A DNA stretch of 12,288 nucleotides, taken from contig DDJS01000062.1 in NCBI GenBank assembly GCA_002339165.1, positions 6,061 to 18,348 of the forward strand. The letters are read 5' to 3'. This stretch comes from Cellvibrionales bacterium UBA2618. Lineage in GTDB: Bacteria > Pseudomonadota > Gammaproteobacteria > Pseudomonadales > Porticoccaceae. The notes beneath the pieces are model-generated. The model was not told the DNA's origin, did not search any database, and saw nothing but the letters and a program-made list of their open reading frames with translations. Of this stretch, positions 6,682 to 12,288 are shown one piece after another. The stretch's first letter is position 1; each line of letters opens with the position of its first letter. The position numbers and the translations under genes are program-made.

Positions 6682-7856
6682 ACAAGGACGCGATGCAGTT
6701 GGCTGAACGGGCGCTTCAGCACTTTACCCACAAAACCACCGATCAGGCGGGATCGACGATGGAGATACCGCTGTCCGCCTACCGCGATGAAGCGCAATAT
6801 GGCCGAGAGATCGATCGCGTCTTCAAGCGTTTACCGCTGGCTGTTGCGCTCAGTCTCGAGCTGCCAGAGGCCGGTAGTTATCGTGCCATGACATTGCTGG
6901 GTGTGCCGCTGTTGTTGGTGCGCGGCGACGATTTAAAGGTTCGGGCCATGCTCAACGTGTGCCGGCATCGGGGCGCCAAATTATGCGAAGATGGCGCTGG
7001 CAACAAGCGAATCATTGCCTGTCCCTACCACGCTTGGACCTACAACCATGAAGGCGGGTTAGTGGGTCGCTATGGCGGCGATACCTTTGGTGAGATCGCC
7101 AACGACAAGTACGGCTTGACCCGACTGCACTGCGAAGAGAGGGCCGGTATTGTCTGGGCTTCTCTGACGCCTGGGGATGTGTTTGATGCGGACACCTGGC
7201 TGGGTGATTTTGGCGAGGAACTGGAGACCCTCGATTTAAATAATTGGCACCTTTTCGAGCAGCGTGATTTGCCGGGTCCGGGTTGGAAAGTAACTATGGA
7301 TGGTTATCTGGAAGCTTACCATCACCAGCTAGTGCACCGTGAAACCGTCGGTAAGTACACCGTTGGCAATCTGTTGGTTTTGGATACTTATGGTCCTCAT
7401 CAGCGACTGACTTTTGGTAGAAAATCGCTCGGCGAATTAGCCCAACAACCGCAGCAGGATTGGCAGCCGATGGAACATATTCGGTTGATTCACTCGGGAT
7501 TTCCCAATCTCTCGATCTCCGGTATTCTCGGAGACCACTGTTTGGTCAGCCAAGTATTTCCCGGTCAAACACCGACCACAACGATTACCCGGCAAACGAT
7601 TTTGGTGGCCAAAAAGCCGCAGACCGATGCTGAAATTCAGGCTTCCGAAGTCTTCAGTGCGCTGACGCTCAAGGCAGTGCAAATCGAAGATTACGGTATT
7701 GGTTTTTCGATCCAGTCGTGTCTCGACTCGAGGGCCAATGAGCATTTCATTTTTGGTCGTAACGAACCGGCAGTACAGAATTATCACCGCTGGATCGAGC
7801 GGTTTATGAAGCTCAACAACAACGTCTGGGAAAATACCGACGGGACAGCGCAATAG
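6678..7856 (+). CDS. Rieske non-heme iron oxygenase, alpha subunit
   Basis: A 392-residue hydroxylating oxygenase component. The Rieske [2Fe-2S] motif is complete: Cys95-x-His97, 17 residues, then Cys115-x-x-His118. The catalytic domain has the mononuclear iron ligands His215 and His220 (EAYH-x4-H) and Asp338 (IEDYGIGFSIQ). Glu212 stands where naphthalene dioxygenase has its bridging Asp, as in many alpha-only oxygenases. It inserts oxygen into an aromatic, alicyclic or methyl substrate, using electrons from a reductase/ferredoxin that is not in this window. The TTG start (6678) overlaps the upstream stop and has GGGGGA six bases before it. An ATG at 6693 with AAGGA four bases upstream is an alternative and would remove five residues. 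The stop faces the SDR operator-less convergent operon end 42 bp away. Confidence 0.95.
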   Translation: MNKDAMQLAERALQHFTHKTTDQAGSTMEIPLSAYRDEAQYGREIDRVFKRLPLAVALSLELPEAGSYRAMTLLGVPLLLVRGDDLKVRAMLNVCRHRGAKLCEDGAGNKRIIACPYHAWTYNHEGGLVGRYGGDTFGEIANDKYGLTRLHCEERAGIVWASLTPGDVFDADTWLGDFGEELETLDLNNWHLFEQRDLPGPGWKVTMDGYLEAYHHQLVHRETVGKYTVGNLLVLDTYGPHQRLTFGRKSLGELAQQPQQDWQPMEHIRLIHSGFPNLSISGILGDHCLVSQVFPGQTPTTTITRQTILVAKKPQTDAEIQASEVFSALTLKAVQIEDYGIGFSIQSCLDSRANEHFIFGRNEPAVQNYHRWIERFMKLNNNVWENTDGTAQ

Positions 7857-7859
7857 CCA

Positions 7860-7883
7860 CTGCCTATGGTGATCGATAGGCAG
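7860..7883. terminator. hairpin between convergent operons
   Basis: CTGCCTAT (7860-7867) pairs perfectly with ATAGGCAG (7876-7883) across an 8-base loop, inside the 42-bp gap between two facing stop codons. CGATAGGC is repeated at 7887-7894, which offers an alternative partner for GCCTAT. There is no T run on either strand, so it would be a weak or factor-assisted terminator shared by both operons. Confidence 0.45.
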
Positions 7884-7898
7884 CGTCGATAGGCGGGG

Positions 7899-8642
7899 CT
7901 AATCTCTCGGTAGGTGGGCGAAAACGCTGTTGGTAACGCCGCCGTCGACGACCAGTTCTTGGCCGGAGATATAGCGAGCCTTCTCAGAGTCTAAAAATAA
8001 CACCGCATTGGCGATGTCCGCCGCTTCACCCAGGGACCTCAATGGCACGCCGGCGCTGCGTTTTTTGCGTACTCGGGCGTCTTTAAAAAACTCCGACGAC
8101 ATACCCGCATCGATAAAGCCTGGTGCGATGGCGTTGACGCGTACGCCCAATGGGCCCAATTCGATCGACATCAACTGGGTTAACGAACTCAGGGCAGCCT
8201 TGGTGGCAGCATAAAGGCCCACGCCCGGTGCCGGGTGTATACCGTTGACCGAGCTAATATTGATGATGTGGCCCGAACCTCGGGCGACCATGCCCTCAGC
8301 GGCAATCTTGGAACAGATCGTGGCGCCGAGCAGATTGGTGTCGATCACCTGACGGAAAGCGTCGATCGATTGCTCGTGCAGGGGGCCAAAACGGACGATC
8401 CCCGCGTTGTTGATGAGTAGGTCTGGGACCTCGCCAAAGCGTTCAAACGCTGCCTCGACGGCTTGCGGATCGCTGACGCTGGCGACCAGTGGCATACTAT
8501 TGGCACCCAGGCGCGCGGCGCGATCCGCGGTTTTCTGGCGATCGATATCCATGATGCCAACGAAGTAATTCTGATCGATCAATGCGGCTGCCATGTCGGC
8601 ACCGAGACCGCTGGCTCCACCAGTTATAATTGCGCGTCGCAT
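7899..8642 (-). CDS. short-chain dehydrogenase/reductase, catalytically complete
   Basis: A 247-residue classical SDR. The nucleotide-binding motif TGGASGLG is at 7-14, an acidic residue at the end of strand 2 (IMDID, 30-34) indicates NAD(H), and NNAG is at 78-81. Asn103, Ser131, Tyr144 and Lys148 (YAATK) form the full catalytic tetrad. The C-terminus has VRVNAIAPG and ISGQELVVDGG, typical of the family. It would oxidise a secondary alcohol or reduce a ketone; the substrate is unknown, and cis-dihydrodiol or hydroxy-acid intermediates of the neighbouring oxygenase are possible. The start has a near-ideal AGGAG six bases upstream. It is the last gene of the five-gene minus-strand operon, 38 bp after the ACMSD-family gene. 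Confidence 0.93.
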   Translation of the reverse strand: MRRAIITGGASGLGADMAAALIDQNYFVGIMDIDRQKTADRAARLGANSMPLVASVSDPQAVEAAFERFGEVPDLLINNAGIVRFGPLHEQSIDAFRQVIDTNLLGATICSKIAAEGMVARGSGHIINISSVNGIHPAPGVGLYAATKAALSSLTQLMSIELGPLGVRVNAIAPGFIDAGMSSEFFKDARVRKKRSAGVPLRSLGEAADIANAVLFLDSEKARYISGQELVVDGGVTNSVFAHLPRD

Positions 8643-8680
8643 AGTTTTCTCCTTTTTAGTTGCACGGCGTCATTGCCGGT

Positions 8681-9694
8681 TTAGTCGAAGCGTAAAAGGT
8701 GTCGAGCATTGTTCGCTAGCTGCTGTAACCAGAGTTCTTCGCCATTGGCGCCGTGCTGATCCCAGCCGGCAAAGTTGGTTCCCATGACCAGGCGCTGCGG
8801 ATTTAAAATGCCGGTAACGAAATCTACCACGCGCTGATCGTGGACGTGAATATCGAACCATAATTTAGCTAGATAGCTCTCAAAAGCGCCATCTTTTTGC
8901 AATGCTTCGCTGACCCAAGAGCGCCGTCGACAGGCCTCGTTGAGTCGCCCGATCAGCATAGGTATAGCGCCACCAGCGTGGCTGAAGCAGACGTCGAGTT
9001 GCGGGTGCCGCTCGAGCACTCCGCCAAAAATCAGGGTCGCCACCGCGAGGGTTTCCTGGGCCGCAAAGCCGGCTAAAATATCCAGTTCGTATTGATTGAG
9101 GTTGGCGTCGCCGCTGGGGCCATCGATACCACTGGGTGCCGGATGGATAAATAATGGCACGTTTAAAGCGACCAGTTTTTCATAAAAAGGATCGAGTTCG
9201 GGGCTGTCCAAGTGGCGACCAATGTCGGTACCTATATAAGCGCCTAGCAGGCCGAGTTGTAACACCGCGCGTTCCAACTCTTCACAAGCCGCATCGATAT
9301 CTTGCATCGGCAGCGCAGCCACCCCGGCGACACGCAGCGGCGCACGGGCGACGCAATGAAAAAGAGCATCGTTGTGCTGGCGACAAAAATTGATCGCTTC
9401 ACGCGCTTCAATAAAGTGGAAATAAGTTAATGGGTTTGGCGAGAGTATCTGAAAATCTATCGATGCTTTATCCATCGCTGCAAGGCGCAGGTCCAGATCC
9501 ATAAAGGCACTTTGCTGGTATTTAACGCCGTGTAAATAGTAGTCGCCAATCCGAAACCAAGGCGTTCCATCGCTGCTACAGCCGATTTCGGGGCCATAGG
9601 CCCCGGCGCTGTGCATACTCTCTGCGAGCACCACGTGGGCGTGCACGTCGATAGTTTTAGCGCGTTGTACCGCCTGATTGATGGTTTCTTTCAT
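8681..9694 (-). CDS. amidohydrolase-2 / ACMSD-family metal-dependent enzyme
   Basis: A 337-residue TIM-barrel protein of the amidohydrolase-2 family (Pfam PF04909), which includes ACMSD, resorcylate and carboxyvanillate decarboxylases and some C-C hydrolases. Visible metal-site residues are His18 and His20 (DVHAHV), His184 (FIHPAP) and His239 (SHAGG). The expected Asp of the closing GSD motif reads Asn307 (GTNFAGWD), with Asp312 nearby. The enzyme probably decarboxylates or hydrolyses a ring-cleavage or aromatic-acid intermediate, provided the altered site still binds metal. I use the ATG at 9694, with AGGA six bases upstream; a longer frame from 9721 would overlap the upstream gene and lacks a ribosome-binding site. 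The ribosome-binding site overlaps the stop of the preceding SDR gene, so translation is probably coupled. Confidence 0.85.
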   Translation of the reverse strand: MKETINQAVQRAKTIDVHAHVVLAESMHSAGAYGPEIGCSSDGTPWFRIGDYYLHGVKYQQSAFMDLDLRLAAMDKASIDFQILSPNPLTYFHFIEAREAINFCRQHNDALFHCVARAPLRVAGVAALPMQDIDAACEELERAVLQLGLLGAYIGTDIGRHLDSPELDPFYEKLVALNVPLFIHPAPSGIDGPSGDANLNQYELDILAGFAAQETLAVATLIFGGVLERHPQLDVCFSHAGGAIPMLIGRLNEACRRRSWVSEALQKDGAFESYLAKLWFDIHVHDQRVVDFVTGILNPQRLVMGTNFAGWDQHGANGEELWLQQLANNARHLLRFD

Positions 9695-9702
9695 AGTTTT
9701 TC

Positions 9703-10491
9703 CTAAAGTGTTTGCGCGCATCCGCCATCCACTGGGATGGCCGCGCCGGTGATGTAACTGGCTGCCGGGGATGCCAGGAACAGCACCACGGCGGCGATTT
9801 CTTCCGGCTGCGCCATCCGTTGCATTGGAATGTTGGCGATTAAACTCTGCGCCACGTCGTCGCGACTAATACCCTCGGCGTTGGCGCGCTTATCCAACAA
9901 TTGCTCGACTCGTTGGGTCTGGGTCCAGCCAGTACAGACGGTATTGACGAGAATGTTGTCGGCGGCCACTTCATTTGACAGAGTCTTGGCCCAACCGAGC
10001 GTCGCTAGACGCAAACTGTTGGACAACATCATCGAGCGCATTGGCTGTTTTACCGAATACGACGAGAGGTTGATAATGCGGCCCCAGCCCGATTTTTTCA
10101 TATTGGGTAGGAGTAACTCGGTGGTGCGTACAGCCGATTTTAAGGTCAGATCAAAGCCATCGGACCACTGTTGATCATCGATATCGGTGTGGCTTCCGGG
10201 GGGCGGTCCGCCGGCGTTATTGACCAGCACATCGACACCGCCCCAGGCGCTCTGGAGGTTGTTGCAGAGTGTTTGGATATCCACCAGCTGTGTCAGGTCG
10301 GTGACCTGAGCAAACACCGGCTCGCCGGTCAGCGCTTCAATTTCACGCTGCGCATCGGCCAGTTGCTCGGCGCCGCGCGCGCAGATGGCGACCCTGGCTC
10401 CGGCGCGCTGAAAGGCACAGGCAGTGGCCTTGCCGAGTCCGCTGCTGGCAGCGGTAATCAAAACTTTTTGGGCCGATAAATCAATAGTCAT
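9703..10491 (-). CDS. atypical SDR lacking the YxxxK pair
   Basis: A 262-residue Rossmann-fold protein of the SDR superfamily. The cofactor motif TAASSGLG (13-20), a basic ICAR end of strand 2 (36-39, suggests NADP) and NNAG (91-94) are present. So are Ser144 and the C-terminal ITGAAIPVDGG. The catalytic Tyr and Lys are not: Ser157 and Arg161 (LSNSLR) occupy exactly the positions 13 and 17 after Ser144 where YxxxK should be. The usual Asn of strand 4-5 is also not evident (FDLTLKS). The frame is intact, so this is a divergent subgroup rather than decay. It may bind NADP and use other residues, or act without classical redox chemistry. It is 23 bp after the SDR remnant and 8 bp before the ACMSD-family gene. 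The ribosome-binding site is weak. Confidence 0.88.
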   Translation of the reverse strand: MTIDLSAQKVLITAASSGLGKATACAFQRAGARVAICARGAEQLADAQREIEALTGEPVFAQVTDLTQLVDIQTLCNNLQSAWGGVDVLVNNAGGPPPGSHTDIDDQQWSDGFDLTLKSAVRTTELLLPNMKKSGWGRIINLSSYSVKQPMRSMMLSNSLRLATLGWAKTLSNEVAADNILVNTVCTGWTQTQRVEQLLDKRANAEGISRDDVAQSLIANIPMQRMAQPEEIAAVVLFLASPAASYITGAAIPVDGGCAQTL

Positions 10492-10514
10492 AGTAGGGTA
10501 TACACCTCTGTTAT

Positions 10515-10853
10515 TTAGGGCTCAGCGCGCAAGCGTGTGTCGGGTGTAACGCCGAGTCCGAGACCGCCATCGACGTCGAGTATCGCGCCAGCAGTCCAAT
10601 CGGCATTGATTAAGTAGTCCATCGCCTCGGCGATATCGCTGGGTTTACCGTATTGAGCGAGGGCTTGTTGAGCGACTAAATCGTCCAGTCTGCGGCGTGC
10701 GGTATGATCGTCGAAGAGGCCGGCGCGTTGATTGATTTCACTGAAAACACCACCGGGTATTACGCAGTTGACGCGAATGTTGCGGTCGCCTAACTCGGCG
10801 GCTGCGCGTCCCAATCCAGAACCGCCGCCAGTAATTAACAGCGACTTATGCAT
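10515..10853 (-). pseudogene. SDR remnant with an in-frame central deletion
   Basis: Only 112 codons where SDRs have about 250. Residues 1-17 are a normal SDR start with the cofactor motif TGGGSGLG (8-15). From about residue 18 the protein jumps straight to AELGDRNIRVNCVIPGG (19-35), which in a normal SDR lies near residue 165. The rest is a normal SDR end, with GKPSDIAEAM and the ILDVDGG motif. About 145 residues are missing: strands 2-5, NNAG, Ser, Tyr and Lys. The frame is kept, the junction being near 10797-10805. It cannot be an SDR enzyme; it is most likely a relic, or a very small protein of new function. An assembly error is a third option. It lies 53 bp after the large amidohydrolase gene and keeps operon spacing. 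Confidence 0.85.
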
Positions 10854-10906
10854 TGACTGCGACTTCGGCGCGCCTGCAGGCGTCTATCTGCTGAGAGCTT
10901 TTTCGA

Positions 10907-12238
10907 TCAGTAACTGTGGGCAAGTTCATAGGTCAAAACTTCGTTGGAAAATTGACCCGTGCGCCAGCCTGGTATCGACCAACTGTCGGGCAGTGGCCGG
11001 CTGAGATCGATCTTTTTACCGCCTTTGAAAACCGCCCGAATGTTACTTTTTTCACCGAGGAGGTTAAGGTCTTTTTCCAGGTCGCCCGCGACCAGCACTA
11101 GGTCGGCGATGTAGCCGGGTTCGATGCGGCCCAATTCATCTTCGAGGCCAAATATTCTTGCGCCGGCTTCGGTCCCGCAGGCGATGGCTTGGAGGGGAGT
11201 CAGGCCAAGATGCTCGACATAGATGCCCATCTCGCGGTAGTGCCAATCGCCATAGGGGGTGATTGAAAAGCCGCTCTCGGTACCACACATCAGCGGCACG
11301 CCAGCGTCGTAGGCGCGGCGTATCATCGCCGATGTAGCCTCGATCTCATTCATAAAGATCTTTTTCAGTCCGGGGTCTGAATTAATTTTGTCGCCATAGT
11401 CGACCAAGTTGCGCAAAAAGGTAAATGACGGTGCGAGGGGGGTGTTGTTATCGACTACCGCCTCAAGCGCATCTTCGCCCATGTAGGATGAGTGAAAGAT
11501 CAAGTCAAAACCGGCGAGCGCTGCATCTCTGGTACTCGAGGAATTTCGGCAGTGACCGACCACAGGAACACCCAGCGCATGCGCGGTGTCGCACACCAGA
11601 CGCAATTCGTCGAGCGACCATGACTGTATTTCGCCGGGGTTATGTCGTTTGGTTCGCCGTACTGGCAGGCCAGTAACGTGGACCTTGATCCAGTCACAAC
11701 CGCCTTTAATCTGCTTGCGTATTTCCCGCACGATCTCATCTTTCGTCTGCACGATTACCGCGTAGCCGAGTTTTCCTTCGGACGGAAGCAACTGCCCCGC
11801 GGTTCCGCCAACGCAGGTAATCAGTACATTGCCGCCTGTGGCCATGCGCGGACCTTCGACGACGCCGCCGTCTATGGCGTCGCGCAAGTCGATACCGACG
11901 TCAAAGATACAGTCGGGGTCGAGAAAGCTGGTGACCCCAGCACGGAGCATTTTTTGCGCATTCACAGCTGCAATCACGGTGGCAAGGCCCGGTCGGCGAT
12001 GAAAAAACAGCTCGTCGTTGGATTTGGGTTGGTCGAAGCTGATGTGACAATGCGCGTCCACCATCCCCGGTATCAGCGTGCAATCGGTACCGTCTATTCG
12101 ATTCACATCTGGATTTGCGGAGGTTTTTGCCTGCTCGCCAACGGCGACGATGCGATCGCCCTCTACCAGCACAGGTACCTGCGAGTGCTGGCCTCCAGAG
12201 ATCACTTTAGCATTTTCAATTAGATAGGTTTCGGCCAT
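10907..12238 (-). CDS. metal-dependent amidohydrolase, imidazolonepropionase/prolidase-like (COG1228 type)
   Basis: A 443-residue enzyme of the amidohydrolase superfamily with a composite N- and C-terminal beta-sandwich flanking a TIM barrel. Seen in order: LIENAKVISGG (6-16); LIPGMVDAHCH with His63 and His65; Lys185 (WIKVHV), the likely carboxylated bridging lysine; His229 (VGHCR); His249 (IFHSS); GTESG (319-323), with Glu321 where most members have Asp; and AIACGTEAGARIFG and GRIEPGYIADLVLV, which close the barrel and sandwich. It hydrolyses an amide, lactam or similar C-N bond; the substrate is unknown. It is the first visible gene of the minus-strand operon. Upstream sequence before the window edge is only 50 bp, with a weak GTGAAG ribosome-binding site, so genes further upstream may belong to the operon. 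Confidence 0.92.
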   Translation of the reverse strand: MAETYLIENAKVISGGQHSQVPVLVEGDRIVAVGEQAKTSANPDVNRIDGTDCTLIPGMVDAHCHISFDQPKSNDELFFHRRPGLATVIAAVNAQKMLRAGVTSFLDPDCIFDVGIDLRDAIDGGVVEGPRMATGGNVLITCVGGTAGQLLPSEGKLGYAVIVQTKDEIVREIRKQIKGGCDWIKVHVTGLPVRRTKRHNPGEIQSWSLDELRLVCDTAHALGVPVVGHCRNSSSTRDAALAGFDLIFHSSYMGEDALEAVVDNNTPLAPSFTFLRNLVDYGDKINSDPGLKKIFMNEIEATSAMIRRAYDAGVPLMCGTESGFSITPYGDWHYREMGIYVEHLGLTPLQAIACGTEAGARIFGLEDELGRIEPGYIADLVLVAGDLEKDLNLLGEKSNIRAVFKGGKKIDLSRPLPDSWSIPGWRTGQFSNEVLTYELAHSY

Positions 12239-12288
12239 ATTTTAAGCTTCACTGTTGATCGGTTGAGTTAACTTGCTGCTGTATAGTT

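Noticed and set aside
10867..10880. Overlapping 8-bp sites GGCGCGCC and CCTGCAGG, as found in cloning vectors
   Set aside because: Flanking sequence is ordinary operon DNA with no vector-like features. In a GC-rich spacer the overlap of two palindromes is a plausible coincidence.
11642..12223. 193-codon open frame antisense to the large amidohydrolase
   Set aside because: The minus-strand frame has all amidohydrolase motifs; the antisense frame has none and is a by-product of codon bias.
12239..12288. Possible 3' end of a further minus-strand gene at the right edge
   Set aside because: Two frames stay open for 12-14 codons and end shortly before the amidohydrolase start (in TGA and TAA), but the stretch is too short to tell coding from leader.
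1..12288. CRISPR arrays, tRNA or rRNA genes, insertion sequences, phage or toxin-antitoxin modules
   Set aside because: No spaced repeat array, cloverleaf-like sequence, transposase or terminal repeats were seen. The RHH gene has no adjacent toxin-like small gene.

Overview
The window (12,288 bp) looks like an accessory catabolic region of a Gram-negative proteobacterium. A TonB-dependent outer-membrane receptor requires an outer membrane. The gene types (receptor, spinster-type MFS carrier, Rieske oxygenase with an NTF2-fold partner, several short-chain dehydrogenases, two amidohydrolases) are typical of aquatic gamma- or alphaproteobacteria that degrade terpenoids, steroids or aromatics. 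No marker gene here fixes the taxon, and the substrate cannot be read from the sequence.

Left part (1-4400). The tail of an unidentified gene overlaps the start of an MFS transporter (59-1393, +) by ATGA. The transporter converges on a TonB-dependent receptor (1701-3935, -), which ends at a strong intrinsic terminator (about 1646-1682). A 466-bp gene-free stretch upstream of the receptor holds its probable promoter and a striking palindrome.

Middle (4402-7856). A small ribbon-helix-helix protein (-) is divergent from a Dabb-domain protein (+). Then comes a + strand group: a zinc-type glyoxalase I (TTG start), an NTF2/SnoaL-fold protein, and a Rieske oxygenase alpha subunit whose start overlaps the previous stop. 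A 14-bp hairpin lies directly after the glyoxalase stop.

Right part (7899-12238). A five-gene - strand operon converges on the Rieske gene. In transcription order it holds a metal-dependent amidohydrolase (COG1228-like), an SDR remnant with its centre deleted, an SDR lacking the YxxxK catalytic pair, an ACMSD-family amidohydrolase, and an intact SDR.

The main finding is a shared promoter architecture. The palindrome GTAGTA-N6-TACTAC occurs in front of both the receptor gene and the glyoxalase-Rieske group, in the same orientation relative to each gene, and 19 of 20 bases match. In both cases an identical TAGCAT follows at exactly the same distance. If TAGCAT is the -10 element, the palindrome is centred at -41.5 in both promoters, the position expected of a class II activator site. 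This ties uptake (receptor) to catabolism (glyoxalase, NTF2-like protein, Rieske oxygenase) as one regulon whose regulator is not identified. A plausible overall model, which is inference, is outer-membrane uptake, inner-membrane transport, ring or side-chain hydroxylation, then SDR oxidation and amidohydrolase-type hydrolysis or decarboxylation.
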